Below are positions 35,718 to 46,104 of a DNA stretch of 64,000 nt, piece after piece. Where the stretch lies: the NCBI GenBank assembly GCA_945957605.1, contig CAMFLR010000002.1, positions 482,197 through 546,196 of the forward strand, given 5' to 3'. The position numbers and the translations under genes were made by a program. The stretch comes from an uncultured Isosphaeraceae bacterium. GTDB lineage: Bacteria > Planctomycetota > Planctomycetia > Isosphaerales > Isosphaeraceae. Under the pieces are notes generated by a model, which was given only the letters and a program-made list of their open reading frames with translations, was not told where the DNA came from and ran no database searches. How positions within the stretch are numbered: the stretch's first letter is position 1; every line of letters begins with the position of its first letter.

Positions 35718-37229
35718 TCATGCGAGAAGTTGCTTGGGAATCTTCGCCTTGCCTTCGACGCCAATCAACCGCTGCTGCAACCCCTGGTAAGCGAAAGTTT
35801 GCTTCCAGGGATCGATGCCCAGCAAGTGAAGTATTGTCGCTTGCAGGTCGCGCACATCCATTGCGTCTTCGGTCGGATAGTAACCGATATCGTCGGTTTT
35901 CCCGAGCGTTTGCCCGCCCTTGATACCACCGCCCGCCATCATCATCGAAAACGCGTAAGGATGATGATCACGCCCCATGAACGGCTGCGACTTGCTGTTC
36001 TGCGCCATCGGCGTGCGGCCAAACTCGCCGCCCCAGACGATAAGGGTTTCGTCGAACAGGCCTTGCTGTTTAAGGTCCTTGATCAGCGCAGTGAGAGCGC
36101 GATCGACCTGCTGAACCTTGATGGGCAAGGTGTTGACGATATCTTCACCCGGGCTCACACCGTGATGATCCCAGCCCCAGTCGTAAAGCTGCACGAACCG
36201 CACCCCTGCCTGCACCAATCGGCGAGCCAGGAGGCAATTGTTCGCGAACGAGGCGTCGGTTCCCTTGTAGAGCGCACGCGGATCGGCGGCGGCGTCCGAC
36301 TCGGGGACGAATCCTGGCTTCGCGCCGTAGAGATCGAGTATATGCTTCGGCTCGCGTGAGATATCCATCACCTCGGGCGCAGCGATTTGCATCCGAAATG
36401 CGAGTTCATATTGCGCGATGCGCGTAATCGTTTCAGGGTCGCCGATCGCGTCGGCCTGCCAGTCATTGAGCAGCTTCAAGGTATCGAGCGTATCGCGGCG
36501 AGCGGCGCGATCCATTCCGGCCGGGTTCGACAGAAACAGCACCGGGTCGCCCTGCGAGCGGCATTGCACCCCTTGGAAAACCGAGGGCAAGAAACCGCTG
36601 CCCCACACGCTCTTACCGGCGTCGGGCGTTTTGCCGCCGCTCGTGAGCACGATAAAACCGGGCAAGTCGCGATTTTCGCTCCCCAGACCGTACGTCGCCC
36701 AAGCACCCAGTGACGCCCCTCCAAATTGCGACGTGCCTGTGTGCAAGTAAAGCTGTGCTGGCGCGTGATTGAATTGATCGGTCTGCATCGATTTGATGAG
36801 CGCGACGTCGTCAATCACCGACGGTAAGTGCGTCCACAACTGGCTCAGCTCGGTGCCAGCCTGGCCATGCTTCGCGAATTTGAATGGCGAGCCCAGCATG
36901 TTGGGTACGCCCGAAATGAACGCGAAACGTTTGCCTTTGAGCAACTCGGCCGGACATGGCTTGCCGTTGTGCTTGCGCAGCTCGGGCTTGTCGTCGAACA
37001 GGTCGAGCTGGCTGGGCGAACCTGCCATGTGCAGGTAAATCACATGCTTGGCGCGTGCCTTGAGCGGTGGCGTGCGCGGAGCGAGCGGATCGCGGTTCGA
37101 CTCGTCGTTCGCGCGAGCCGGCCGTTCGGCGGCGGCCATGCTGGCGAGTGCGATCGCGCCCAATCCCATCCCCGCCTGGCCGAAAAACGTGCGCCTGGTG
37201 ACGGCCTTCAAATACTCGTGGTCGAACAT
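35718..37229 (-). CDS. DUF1501 protein, pair 1
   Basis: 503 residues from the ATG at 37,229, which gives a twin-arginine-like leader (VTRRTFFGQAGMGLGAIAL); longer starts are 5' extensions within the PSD1 end. The body is a sulfatase/alkaline-phosphatase-fold DUF1501 protein with [43 protein letters not shown] and GRDHHPYAFS. The conserved histidines and aspartates are intact. It follows PSD1 (37,255-40,341) by 25 nt. DUF1501 proteins are secreted partners of PSD1 in planctomycetes; the substrate is unknown. Confidence 0.9.
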   Translation of the reverse strand: MFDHEYLKAVTRRTFFGQAGMGLGAIALASMAAAERPARANDESNRDPLAPRTPPLKARAKHVIYLHMAGSPSQLDLFDDKPELRKHNGKPCPAELLKGKRFAFISGVPNMLGSPFKFAKHGQAGTELSQLWTHLPSVIDDVALIKSMQTDQFNHAPAQLYLHTGTSQFGGASLGAWATYGLGSENRDLPGFIVLTSGGKTPDAGKSVWGSGFLPSVFQGVQCRSQGDPVLFLSNPAGMDRAARRDTLDTLKLLNDWQADAIGDPETITRIAQYELAFRMQIAAPEVMDISREPKHILDLYGAKPGFVPESDAAADPRALYKGTDASFANNCLLARRLVQAGVRFVQLYDWGWDHHGVSPGEDIVNTLPIKVQQVDRALTALIKDLKQQGLFDETLIVWGGEFGRTPMAQNSKSQPFMGRDHHPYAFSMMMAGGGIKGGQTLGKTDDIGYYPTEDAMDVRDLQATILHLLGIDPWKQTFAYQGLQQRLIGVEGKAKIPKQLLA

Positions 37230-37254
37230 TGATCTATCCTCAAGCACCCGAGAA

Positions 37255-40200
37255 TCAATTACGGGTGAGAAATTCATCAAGATTGAGAATGACGTTGCAA
37301 ACATTGGTGAAGCTCGCCAACTCGCTCGCATCCCAACCTTGCGGGAGCGGGCCAATCGGTTGAGTCGCGAGCTTTGTTGCAGCGTCGTTGTCTTTGTGAA
37401 GCGTTTCGAGCCGGCGTTCGTAGAGCGCCTTGAGCGCCTTCACCTCACGAGGATCGGCCTCGCGTGCCAAGGCCAGCCGAAGTGCGAGAGCAATGCGATC
37501 TTCAGGCGATTTTCCGCCGTCTTTCACTACGCGGCGCGCTAGGGCTTGTGCCGCTTCGACGAACACGGGGTCATTCAGCGTGACGAGTGCCTGGAGCGGC
37601 GTGTTCGTGGTGATTCGACGCACCGTGCAAAGCTCGCGGCTGGGGGCGTCGAGTGTAAGCATTTGCGGATACGGCGACGTTCGCTTGATAAACGTATAAA
37701 TCCCGCGGCGGTGGCGATCTTCGCCCGCACTCGTGGTCCACGTGTCGGCGTTGTATGTGCTTTTCCAGATGCCGTCGGGCTGAAACGGCATCACCGATGG
37801 GCCGTACATTTTCGCGCTGAGCAGGCCGGAAACGGCGAGCGCCTGGTCGCGCAGAGTTTCGGCGTCGAGCCGGAATCGAGGTCCGCGCCCGAGCAGAACG
37901 TTGTGCGTATCGCGTTTGATTTGTTCGGCCGTGGCTCTTGACGATTGCCGATAGGTTTCCGACATGACGATTGTTTTGCACAGCCGTTTCAGCGACCAGC
38001 CGCTCTCACGGAAGTCGACGGCGAGCCAGTCGAGCAGTTCGGGATGGCTCGGCGGCTGCCCTTGCGAACCGAAATCCTCCTGCGTTTCCACCAAACCGCG
38101 GCCGAAGAATTGCGCCCAGTAACGATTAACCGCCACGCGTGCGGTGAGGGGATTTTCCGCCGATACCAACCACGCCGCGACGCCCAAGCGATTCTTTGCC
38201 ATTCCCGCCGGGAATGCGCCAAACGCAACAGGTGCCGCCACTTCAACGGTATCGCCAAGATCAAGGAAGTTCCCGCGATTGTGGATGCGTGTCACTCGCT
38301 TCTTGTCGGCCGGGAGCTCGCGCGCGATTGGCGTACGAACGGAGGTTTCCATCGCTGAGATCTCGCCTTTGATCCGGCTAATTTCTGCACGAATCGAGGC
38401 GGTTTCAGAGGCTTCCATCGCGAACTGTTTGTAAAGCTGCGCTCGCTGTTCGGGCGTTCGTTTCTCGGGAGCGATCGCAAGAATCGTGCGAATTGCCGAC
38501 GGAACCGGCTTCCCAACCGGTGCGTTCTCAACTTCGCTGAAACTGATCCGGAATCGGCCGATGCTAAAACCGGGATATGAATACTCGAACTGATGATCGA
38601 GTGTAAGCGTCAATTCAGTCACGTCCGCCGCAGTCAAGGGTTTTTCCAACCGAAAAACCGCCTGATGCAGTTCGGTGAGCTGTGGTGAGATCGCCCAGCC
38701 TTTTTTCTTGATGTCAGGATTTGCGAGTACGTGCGCGACGGGATAGTTGTCTTGGGCAAAATCCGCCTCGGCGGAAGCGAACTTGATCGCAACGGTTTTC
38801 CCATCGCGCGTTTTGCCTTCGAGCTTGATGCCCGAGAGCACGAAGTTGCCGTCATTGATTGACCGGCCTGTTCCCTTCTTGGGCAAGCTCGCATCGGGAA
38901 TCGTCTCGAGTCGAAGCGCCTTCGCGGAGACCGGAGCGAACGTCAGGCGATATTGCTCGCTCGCCGGACCTGTGCCGCTGACGAGCGTCGAGCCGTCGTC
39001 GAGTTGTTTCATCGCCGACTTGCTTGCCGCCTCGGTCTTGAGCGGTTTGGCCGCTTTCCATGTCGTTTCGCCGGTGAACTTATTCTGCCACTTCGCAAAC
39101 GCTGCCAAACGCTCGGGGGTCTCGGCAATCAGCTCGCCCTCGCGTTTTTTCAAGTCGCTCGCGAGGGTTTCGAGTCGCTTGCGCTGAGTTGCATCAGGCA
39201 GAACTTCGCTCGGGCTGTCGTCGTAACGATCGTTGTCGGCGGTTTGATTGAAGAAACCGTAGAACTGATAATATTCTCGCTGGCTGATTGGATCATATTT
39301 ATGGCTGTGGCACTTGGCGCAGCCAATCGTCAAGCCCATCCAGACTTGCCCTGTCGTGTCGACGCGATCTTTCACAGCGGCGATGCGGAACTCCTCGTCG
39401 TCGGTGCCGCCCTCGTCGTTGGTCAGCGTGTTGCGATGAAACGCCGTCGCGAGAAGTTGGTCGGGAGTATGGTTCGGCACGAGGTCGCCGGCAAGCTGGT
39501 CGCGGGTGAACTGGTCGTACGGCAAGTCGGAATTGAGCGCAGAGATCAACCAGTCACGATACCGCCAGATGTTTCGCTTGAGATCTTTTTCATACCCCTT
39601 CGTGTCGGCATATCGAGCCAGGTCAAGCCAGACCCGTGCCCAGCGTTCACCAAATGCGGGGGACGCGAGCAATCCATCAACATACTTCTCATACGCTTTC
39701 GGTGATTTGTCATCAATGAACCGCGCCAGCGATTCTGGCGTTGGGGGAAGGCCAGTTAGGTCGAGGCTTACTCGGCGAGCGAGTGTTCGCTTGTCGGCCT
39801 GCGGAGCGTGGTTCAACTTTTCGCGACGCAAACGATCGAGCACGAAGCGATCGATTGCCGAGACCGACCACGCGGGGTCGTCTCCATTTGGCAGCACGGC
39901 TTTCACCGGTTTCTCGAACGCCCAGTGCCCTTGCCAGTCTGCGCCGGATTCAATCCACGCCTTCAATGTGGCGATTTCTTCGGGCTTGAGCCGTTTGTCA
40001 GCACCGCCGGGAGGCATGCGTTCTTGAGGATCTTCAGAAGTCACGCGTTCGTATACGTTGCTGTTTTCAAGCGAACGGGGCACAAACGCAAAGACGTCGT
40101 CGTGTTTCGCGAATGCATCTTCGCGGACGTCGAGCCGGAGCTTGGCCTTGCGCTTGGTTTCGTCGGGACCGTGGCAGGCGAAGCAATGTCGCGCGAGAAT

Positions 40201-40341
40201 TGGCCGCACGTCGCGCGAGAAGCTAACCTTGGAAAGAGGTGATTCGGCTACGGCCAGTTGACCGGCGGCAAACCAGAAAACCAGTACGGCGATTAGCCGC
40301 GTTTGGCGAAGAAGCATCGCAATGGATCCAGCGGAGATCAA
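37255..40341 (-). CDS. PSD1-type cytochrome c protein, pair 1
   Basis: 1,028 residues. A signal peptide ([18 protein letters not shown]) precedes a planctomycete cytochrome c domain with haem site CFACH near 53-57. DUF1549 (PSCyt2) follows, with a CAKCH motif and [16 protein letters not shown] lectin-like discoidin segment lies in the middle (about 440-600), and DUF1553 (PSD1) occupies the C-terminus with [20 protein letters not shown] and [18 protein letters not shown]. It is exported and probably works with the DUF1501 partner. The ATG at 40,317 is an alternative start with the same signal. Confidence 0.9.
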   Translation of the reverse strand: MISAGSIAMLLRQTRLIAVLVFWFAAGQLAVAESPLSKVSFSRDVRPILARHCFACHGPDETKRKAKLRLDVREDAFAKHDDVFAFVPRSLENSNVYERVTSEDPQERMPPGGADKRLKPEEIATLKAWIESGADWQGHWAFEKPVKAVLPNGDDPAWSVSAIDRFVLDRLRREKLNHAPQADKRTLARRVSLDLTGLPPTPESLARFIDDKSPKAYEKYVDGLLASPAFGERWARVWLDLARYADTKGYEKDLKRNIWRYRDWLISALNSDLPYDQFTRDQLAGDLVPNHTPDQLLATAFHRNTLTNDEGGTDDEEFRIAAVKDRVDTTGQVWMGLTIGCAKCHSHKYDPISQREYYQFYGFFNQTADNDRYDDSPSEVLPDATQRKRLETLASDLKKREGELIAETPERLAAFAKWQNKFTGETTWKAAKPLKTEAASKSAMKQLDDGSTLVSGTGPASEQYRLTFAPVSAKALRLETIPDASLPKKGTGRSINDGNFVLSGIKLEGKTRDGKTVAIKFASAEADFAQDNYPVAHVLANPDIKKKGWAISPQLTELHQAVFRLEKPLTAADVTELTLTLDHQFEYSYPGFSIGRFRISFSEVENAPVGKPVPSAIRTILAIAPEKRTPEQRAQLYKQFAMEASETASIRAEISRIKGEISAMETSVRTPIARELPADKKRVTRIHNRGNFLDLGDTVEVAAPVAFGAFPAGMAKNRLGVAAWLVSAENPLTARVAVNRYWAQFFGRGLVETQEDFGSQGQPPSHPELLDWLAVDFRESGWSLKRLCKTIVMSETYRQSSRATAEQIKRDTHNVLLGRGPRFRLDAETLRDQALAVSGLLSAKMYGPSVMPFQPDGIWKSTYNADTWTTSAGEDRHRRGIYTFIKRTSPYPQMLTLDAPSRELCTVRRITTNTPLQALVTLNDPVFVEAAQALARRVVKDGGKSPEDRIALALRLALAREADPREVKALKALYERRLETLHKDNDAATKLATQPIGPLPQGWDASELASFTNVCNVILNLDEFLTRN

Positions 40342-40549
40342 TAAGGCGGGATTCTGACGTCAGGCGAGGGCGAGCCACGATTATACAGAATGTGCCGACT
40401 CGACCGTTAGCGCTTCCTGCGCCGGCGTTGCTGAATCGCTGGTTTTTCCACCCGCTCGGGGTTAACCTAGGTTCTGGCGCGTTGGCGCGAGCGTTGTTTG
40501 AAATGTGGCATTCTCTCCTTTTGAATCGGTGCGCGGAGATTCGAGCGAT

Positions 40550-41623
40550 ATGAAGACCTGGCTCGGACTTGTTGTGGTTTCCGGCGTGGTTCTTGGTGCG
40601 TTTCCCGCGCGCACGTCCTGGGCACAGGCCCCGGCCGGCCCCTCGTTGAACTCGATCGAAGCCATCGAACAGGAGTTCAAGCGCGACCTCGTGGCAGCCG
40701 AACGGGCGCGCATTGTCCGCATGGCCGTGCTCGCCTCGAACCAGCCCAAGGCCGACGCCCAAAAGACTTACGAAGAACTTTTCCGCTTCGCCATCGGCGT
40801 TGGTCTCTATAACGAAGCCGAGCCGTTCGCCCAGCGCGTCCTGGCCGCTTCCGATAGCTCGCCCACAGCCACGATGCTCGCCCACCTCATCAAGATCGTC
40901 GCGCAGGCGAACCGCGGTGCGTACGACGAGTCGCTCGAGAGCCTCACGGCTGCGGTGCACCCGGGCAATGCCAAGCAAAATGCCGACAACCAGGCGATTC
41001 GTACCACCGCGCTGCCACTGCCGGCAAAGATGCAACTGGTGAATGCGTACATCCAGAAGCTTGTTTCGGCAGGCCAGTTCGAGGTCGCGAAAAAGGCACT
41101 CGTGCTGATCCGCGACAACGGTAGCGACCCCGCTGTGAAGGGCCTCGCGGCCAGCCGCCTAAGCCAGATCGAACTGATCGGCAAACCAGCCCCGGCGATC
41201 AAGGGCACCGACTTCGACGGCAAGGCGGTCTCGCTGGAAGCCGAGAAGGGAAGTGTCGTGCTCGTCGTGTTCTGGGCGAGCTGGTGCCTTCAGAACAGCC
41301 ACGAAGTCGCTCAGTTTGAAAAAGCGCTCGACCAGTTCGGCAAGAAGGGACTGAAGGTCATCGGCGTGAATGTTGATACGTTGCAGGACGGCGGACTGCC
41401 GCCCGAGTCGGTGATGCCAAACGTCAAGCGATTCATTGTCGAGTACAACATCCGCTGGCCCAATGTGATGAGCGGAACGGGCGCGAACGATATCGCCAAG
41501 GCCTATTCGGTCACCGAAATTCCCACGAACGTCCTCATCGGTCGCGACGGCACGGTGACGCACATCGACCTGCATCGCGAAAACATGGCCGACGTTATCA
41601 ACAAGGCGCTCGGCTCGAAGTAA
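40550..41623 (+). CDS. TlpA/AhpC-type thioredoxin-fold protein lacking second redox cysteine
   Basis: 357 residues from the ATG at 40,550, preceded by GCGGAGA. There is a signal peptide (LVVVSGVVLGAFPA). Residues 35-205 are helical, and 212-355 are a thioredoxin fold. The active-site position reads WASWCLQN, so C246 is kept but the second cysteine is asparagine (N249). The cis-proline region (SVTEIPTNVLIGRDG) is present. It may be a peroxiredoxin-like or binding variant instead of a disulfide reductase. It is divergent from the PSD1 gene across a 208-nt gap containing the palindrome AACCTAGGTT at 40,464-40,473. Confidence 0.8.
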   Translation: MKTWLGLVVVSGVVLGAFPARTSWAQAPAGPSLNSIEAIEQEFKRDLVAAERARIVRMAVLASNQPKADAQKTYEELFRFAIGVGLYNEAEPFAQRVLAASDSSPTATMLAHLIKIVAQANRGAYDESLESLTAAVHPGNAKQNADNQAIRTTALPLPAKMQLVNAYIQKLVSAGQFEVAKKALVLIRDNGSDPAVKGLAASRLSQIELIGKPAPAIKGTDFDGKAVSLEAEKGSVVLVVFWASWCLQNSHEVAQFEKALDQFGKKGLKVIGVNVDTLQDGGLPPESVMPNVKRFIVEYNIRWPNVMSGTGANDIAKAYSVTEIPTNVLIGRDGTVTHIDLHRENMADVINKALGSK

Positions 41624-41648
41624 TCGCGGAAAGTTCGACCACAAACGA

Positions 41649-41696
41649 AAGCCCGCAGCCTTCGATTCTTGCAATAAGGATCGAGGGCTGCGGGTT
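41649..41696. terminator. Bidirectional terminator hairpin
   Basis: Long, slightly imperfect arms (AAGCCCGCAGCCTTCGAT against ATCGAGGGCTGCGGGTT) lie between convergent genes. Confidence 0.8.
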
Positions 41697-41718
41697 ACTT
41701 GTTTTGGGTCGAGTCGAG

Positions 41719-42528
41719 TTACTGGCCGGGATTCGCCGCTGGCGCAGGAGTAGGAGCCGCGGCTGGTGCGGCTTGCTTGGGAACCGTCGCGGCCTGAGCG
41801 AGTGACTCGTAGAGCGAGAGCAGGAAGAGGTGGAACGAGTCGGCGACGCGAGGCGTCGAGTTCTCGCGGACGTACTTAAGTGCGGGTTGACCGTAGGCGA
41901 GCAGTTTCGACCGCGCATCGGTCACGGTTGAAAGCTGGGCGAGCCCGCGAAGGTTGTACTCGTTATACACGGCGAGCGATGAGAGGTCTGAAGTCGACTT
42001 GAGACCTTGAAATTCTCCGAACACCGGGGCCTGATCGGGCCAAACCAGTTTCTGATAGCGGTCGAAGAACGACGAAAGCGGGATGTCCGGAGCGGGAGGA
42101 GGACCGGCTTGCGCCGTTTGAGTTGGGGCCGGCGCGGATGTGGTTGTCGTTCGCGTGCGTGACGATGAACTGCGGGGCGCAGGACCATCTGAAAAGCGGC
42201 CGATGCTCGATTCGATCGACCTGCGCGTGTTGACGTCCCACTTGTCAAGATAACCGGGATCGTGAAGCTTGTTGATGTACGCATTCGGATTATTTGCGTA
42301 CACGTTGTTTTGAACCGGCCCCATCGTCGCGCGCGAGGCGTTGAGCAGCGACTTCTGGTTGATGAAGCCAATTTCGGGCGGCTGATAATTGAACCCGTAG
42401 CCGAATCCCCCGTAACCCCACTGCGCTGAAGCGGCGGGGCACGCGCACAGAATCAGGCCCGAAACGGTGGCAAACAACCGTCGAGCGTTCCTACGCGCGT
42501 TTTGCTTATTTCGCGGGGTGGTCCGCAT
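41719..42528 (-). CDS. Secreted Pro/Ala-rich protein, paralogue of upstream gene
   Basis: 269 residues from the ATG at 42,528, giving a signal peptide (LFATVSGLILCACPAASAQ). It then shows GFGYGFNYQPPEIGFINQ, RATMGPVQ and IGRFSDGP, which match the upstream protein at 42,506-43,123 (GFNYRSNQVGYINQ, RASMGPVE, VGRFSDGP). A Ser/Thr/Pro linker and a helical domain (about 145-245) follow. The family is unknown, probably planctomycete-specific and cell-envelope located. Its start overlaps the end of the upstream gene by 23 nt, implying one transcript. Confidence 0.75.
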   Translation of the reverse strand: MRTTPRNKQNARRNARRLFATVSGLILCACPAASAQWGYGGFGYGFNYQPPEIGFINQKSLLNASRATMGPVQNNVYANNPNAYINKLHDPGYLDKWDVNTRRSIESSIGRFSDGPAPRSSSSRTRTTTTSAPAPTQTAQAGPPPAPDIPLSSFFDRYQKLVWPDQAPVFGEFQGLKSTSDLSSLAVYNEYNLRGLAQLSTVTDARSKLLAYGQPALKYVRENSTPRVADSFHLFLLSLYESLAQAATVPKQAAPAAAPTPAPAANPGQ

Positions 42529-43123
42529 TGTTGGGCTCCGAGGTGTTTGCTGGCTTGCCAGGGACCTGCTGGGCCGCCCCTGGCACGGACGTTGCGTGAA
42601 CATTTGTAGCACTGGCGATCGGCGTTTCAGTCTGCGGTGTGGGCAATGGAGGCTGCGCCACACGTTTCTCTCGTTCGCGTGCGAGTTGGGCAAGGCGCTC
42701 GCGTCTCACTCGAGAAGGCGGCGGACCATCGGAAAAGCGGCCGACGCGAGCTTCTTCCTCGCGACGGGCCCCGATGTCGTAACGCTCGATCAGCCCAACT
42801 TCTCTCGTATGATTATAGTAGGCCGCCGGCGATTCCGCATAGAACCGGTGCTCGACCGGCCCCATCGAGGCGCGCGAGCCGTTTTGAAGTGCTTGTTGAT
42901 TGATATAGCCAACTTGATTTGAACGATAATTGAAGCCAAGCCCATAACCGTAGCCGTAACCCAGACCGAAGCCAAACCCGAGACCCAGCGGACTGACGAA
43001 CCCAACCCCTCCGCCGCCACCGCCACGATGATGCTGGCCGTGCGCTGCGAGGGGAGCGACTGCAGTGACCATCGCGGCAATCATCGGGACGCTCGCGTGC
43101 GACCAGCGTGAACGCGTACGCAT
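42506..43123 (-). CDS. Secreted Gly/Tyr-rich protein of unknown function
   Basis: 205 residues with a signal peptide ending AAHGQ, then a glycine run and a GLGFGFGLGYGYGYGLGFNY low-complexity stretch. The conserved core (about 65-135) is shared with the downstream paralogue. A basic coiled region (RRERLAQLAREREKR) and a low-complexity tail end the protein. It is probably an envelope or matrix component. No enzymatic motif is visible. Confidence 0.75.
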   Translation of the reverse strand: MRTRSRWSHASVPMIAAMVTAVAPLAAHGQHHRGGGGGGVGFVSPLGLGFGFGLGYGYGYGLGFNYRSNQVGYINQQALQNGSRASMGPVEHRFYAESPAAYYNHTREVGLIERYDIGARREEEARVGRFSDGPPPSRVRRERLAQLAREREKRVAQPPLPTPQTETPIASATNVHATSVPGAAQQVPGKPANTSEPNNADHPAK

Positions 43124-43183
43124 TAGCTCGGCCCCGTTTTCCCGCTCTCACGTTGCTTGAATCGACAGTTGCGTTGCGGAAAA

Positions 43184-43218
43184 ACCGGCGCGGGGTTAAT
43201 CAATTCCCCCGCGCCGGT
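43184..43218. terminator. Terminator hairpin
   Basis: 12-bp arms ACCGGCGCGGGG / CCCCGCGCCGGT with an 11-nt loop lie after the 43,249-44,376 gene. Confidence 0.75.
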
Positions 43219-43248
43219 CTCATTGAGCCACGACCAAGTTACCTGAGA

Positions 43249-44376
43249 TCAGGGCTTGGCATTGCCCGGCGTTGGCGGGGCCGGCGGCGTGCGCTTGGCG
43301 TCGAGGTGCTCGTACTGCATGCCCGAGAAGAATTCCGGGCCGGGGTTCTTGGCGCGAGCCGTGCCGCTCGGCGCAATGCCGGCACCCACTACCTCGTCAC
43401 GCAGACCGTCCAGAATGCCCCACAGCTCGTTGTAAACCTGGATCTGCTGCGGGCTCTTGGCGACACCGAAGCGGAGGTTGAACGACTGCATGAAGGCGAG
43501 CAGGTCGCCAACGGTCGTGTCGGGGCGATTTTCGACGCCGGCCAGAACGACGTTGATCGACGGACCTTCGAGCATCGTCACGAAGCCATAGAGGCCCTTG
43601 AGATAGTTCTCAGCTTCGCGATAGCTGCTCGATCCCTTCTTGAACTTCTCGGGATCGGCGGCGAGCGATGCCTGCATCCTCTTGATGTGAGCCTTGGCGT
43701 CGGCCAGCAGCTTGGGATCGAACTGCTCGTCCTTCTCTGCCATGTCACGTAGCTTGGTGCGAATTTCTCGCAAGCCCGCGCGATCGGCGGCGAACACCGG
43801 ATCCGTGAACACCGGCGGCGGACCCTTTTCGATCAGGTCGTCGACGCTCAGCGTGAGCGCGGCCGCGGCATACTGGAAGGGAATTTCACGAATCTTCGTA
43901 CCGGGGAACTTTTGCTTCCCGCCTTCGAGCGCCTTCGTGTAAACCTTCGGGTTCATCACCTCGTTCAAGGCGACGTTAAGCGCGTCTCCCTTGGTGATGT
44001 CGCTCTGAGTGGGGTTATTGCGCAGGCGATTCAGGGTGGTATCGGCGGTCTCGTTGACCAGCTTACGCTGATTTGCCATGCGGGCCGCGTTGCGGCGGTT
44101 GTGCTCATCCTGGCAAGCCCAGGCGTATTCATTCCACTGCATCGCGGTTTGCGTGTTGATCGCGCGAGCCTGGGCCGTCTGGACGTTATAAACACCAGCG
44201 CCCGCCGCTAGCGCGCCCAGGCCGCGTGCCTGGTCGCCATAGGCAGTTGTAGCCCCGCCCCAGCCGCCCCAGCCGTAACCGCCGTAGCCGCCAGGATAAT
44301 ACTGAGCATTCGCCGTCCCAGCGGAGGCGAGCAAAAGGAACGCCGCAGATGCGGCCCAGCGAAGTCCCCGAATCAT
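43249..44376 (-). CDS. Secreted Gly/Tyr-leader helical protein
   Basis: 375 residues. The signal peptide ends AGTANA, followed by QYYPGGYGGYGWGGWGG. The remaining 320 residues are mostly helical, with AWACQDEHNRRNAARMANQRK near 80 and a C-terminal proline-rich tail. The composition of the leader links it to the two genes downstream (41,719-43,123), though the bodies differ. The family is unknown; an envelope role is likely. Confidence 0.75.
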   Translation of the reverse strand: MIRGLRWAASAAFLLLASAGTANAQYYPGGYGGYGWGGWGGATTAYGDQARGLGALAAGAGVYNVQTAQARAINTQTAMQWNEYAWACQDEHNRRNAARMANQRKLVNETADTTLNRLRNNPTQSDITKGDALNVALNEVMNPKVYTKALEGGKQKFPGTKIREIPFQYAAAALTLSVDDLIEKGPPPVFTDPVFAADRAGLREIRTKLRDMAEKDEQFDPKLLADAKAHIKRMQASLAADPEKFKKGSSSYREAENYLKGLYGFVTMLEGPSINVVLAGVENRPDTTVGDLLAFMQSFNLRFGVAKSPQQIQVYNELWGILDGLRDEVVGAGIAPSGTARAKNPGPEFFSGMQYEHLDAKRTPPAPPTPGNAKP

Positions 44377-44529
44377 CGACGTTCTCCTTGCGGGGGTGGC
44401 TTGAACAACTGTTTATCGCCACCCTGACGCGGTGTGCCGGCGGATGTGGTGTCTAACTGACGCGTCCTCTTTTAGCATGCGCCACGGTTGACCGAAAAAC
44501 AACTCCCCGCCCTACTCCAAACACACAAT

Positions 44530-44572
44530 CACCCCGCGTTCGGCCTGCCACTTGCAAGTCGAGCGCGGGGTG
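44530..44572 (-). terminator. Hairpin after DUF3616 gene
   Basis: A 9-bp stem CACCCCGCG / CGCGGGGTG encloses a 25-nt loop, 38 nt past the DUF3616 stop codon. The rest of the gap 44,377-44,609 holds nothing else that I can identify. Confidence 0.5.
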
Positions 44573-44609
44573 TTCGGAACAACCGTGAAACTCGAAACCC
44601 GACCGCCGC

Positions 44610-45665
44610 TTACTTGGCGGTCGTGCGGATCAGGTTGGCCGTCTGAAACCGGCTGGGAATCTTCGTGGTATGGGGATCATTATCAAATGTGATCAAAAGC
44701 CGAACAACCAGCCGACCGTCCTTCTCGGGCTGGGTTCCCAGAACTGCCAGGCCTTCGGCCTTCATCGCCACCTCGAACGTCCCCACCTTCGTCGCCTTAT
44801 CAGCTTCACCATCGGCGATGAACCAGAGCGTGTTCCCGTGGAAGGCGTTCTCTTCGTCCTCAGTCGCGGTGACGGCAAGGAAGCCGCCCAGTTCGGCGAC
44901 ATATTCGAGCGACGTCAGGTTCGACGAAATCCCTTCGCGCGGCTCCGATGCGAACGCGAAGAGCGGCTTGAGTTCGAGTTCAGCGTCTGCGGCGGGATTG
45001 TTGGTGATATCTGCGTAGAACGCGCGGACCTTATCGCCGGGCTCACGCAGGCCGATCGCCAGATGACGCGACGTCACCTTGCCGTCCGCACCCTTCACCT
45101 CGCGAACCGCGAGACCTTCGATCTTCCGCTTGGCAACCTGAGCTTCGTCCAGGCCGGCAGCCTTCAGCACCGAAACGAGCGAACGGTCGAGCGTCCAGCG
45201 CACGACGGAGGCGTCGTCGATCGTCGGCGAACCGCTTTCCTTGAGTCGGAAGCGAATCACGTCACGCTTGGCCGCTTTTTCTTCTTCGGTCTTGCCGCTG
45301 TGCGAACCGATCAGATAAAAATTCCCCTCGCTGTCACGCGCCATTCCTTCCCACTTCGGGCCGGTCTTGCTCGTTGCCGGCAGCTTGGGCGAGCTGATCG
45401 GCTCACCAACGAACTCGCCCGTCTTCACATCGACCACGTGCAGCGCCGTCGCCTTGTCGTGCGCGATCAGCAGTAGCGAACCGTCGCCAATTGGCTCAAC
45501 CGCTGAAGCTTCGAGAATCTTGTTCGTCGCCTTGCCGTCGAGGAACGGACGAGGGAGTGATGCTCCCTGCAGCGTGTAGCGAACCTTGGGAGCCTGAGCG
45601 TGGACCAGCGAAACCTGGGCCACGAGAACGAGCGAAACGACGGCAACGAGCGAACGGGTGCGCAT
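44610..45665 (-). CDS. DUF3616 secreted protein
   Basis: 351 residues from the ATG giving MRTRSLVAVVSLVLVAQVSL, a signal peptide. The body is a beta-propeller-like DUF3616 domain: LEASAVEPIGDGSLLLIAHDK, KWEGMARDSEGNFYLIGSHSG, KIEGLAVRE, LAIGLREP and KAEGLAVLG. Relatives are secreted and undefined in function. It follows the lipoprotein gene by 49 nt and may be in the same transcript. Confidence 0.85.
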   Translation of the reverse strand: MRTRSLVAVVSLVLVAQVSLVHAQAPKVRYTLQGASLPRPFLDGKATNKILEASAVEPIGDGSLLLIAHDKATALHVVDVKTGEFVGEPISSPKLPATSKTGPKWEGMARDSEGNFYLIGSHSGKTEEEKAAKRDVIRFRLKESGSPTIDDASVVRWTLDRSLVSVLKAAGLDEAQVAKRKIEGLAVREVKGADGKVTSRHLAIGLREPGDKVRAFYADITNNPAADAELELKPLFAFASEPREGISSNLTSLEYVAELGGFLAVTATEDEENAFHGNTLWFIADGEADKATKVGTFEVAMKAEGLAVLGTQPEKDGRLVVRLLITFDNDPHTTKIPSRFQTANLIRTTAK

Positions 45666-45714
45666 GGATGAGGGTCTCGGGTGCGTGGTCAATGGGCGAG
45701 TGAAAGCAACGGCA

Positions 45715-46077
45715 TTACTTGAAATCGACGTTGTATTCCGACTGATCGGGCTTGACTTCGATCGTCGTCTTCGACGAGCTGGGGTTGTGAAACTTCACCG
45801 GGATTTGCGACTTGTTCAGCCCCGAGACATAAACGCGATAAGGGCCCGGCGGCATGCCGGACGCGAGCGTGAACGTGCCATCAGCGCTGATGTCGGACTG
45901 TTGATCGGCGCCGCCAATTTCGGGCTCGAAGATGAGCGAACCCTTCGTGAGCGGCTTGTTCTGATACGTCACCTTGCCCTTGACCGGCAGGGCCTCGGGA
46001 GGCTTGGGAAGCGGTGCGCCGCAGCCATTGAATGTGGCGAACAGCAAACCGGCGATCATCAAAAAAGAAAAACGCAT
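45715..46077 (-). CDS. Small lipoprotein, transthyretin/carboxypeptidase-regulatory-like
   Basis: 120 residues. The lipobox FNGC at about 16-19 gives a lipid-anchored protein. The rest is one beta-sandwich domain with VKGKVTYQNKPLTKGSLIFEP and an SADGTFTLASGMPPGPYRVYV strand, typical of planctomycete lipoproteins that follow DUF1559 genes. It lies downstream of the DUF1559 gene with a terminator between. It is probably associated with the envelope or with the prepilin-like protein. Confidence 0.85.
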   Translation of the reverse strand: MRFSFLMIAGLLFATFNGCGAPLPKPPEALPVKGKVTYQNKPLTKGSLIFEPEIGGADQQSDISADGTFTLASGMPPGPYRVYVSGLNKSQIPVKFHNPSSSKTTIEVKPDQSEYNVDFK

Positions 46078-46104
46078 CGACTTATGTCTCGAAGAAAGTC
46101 AAAG

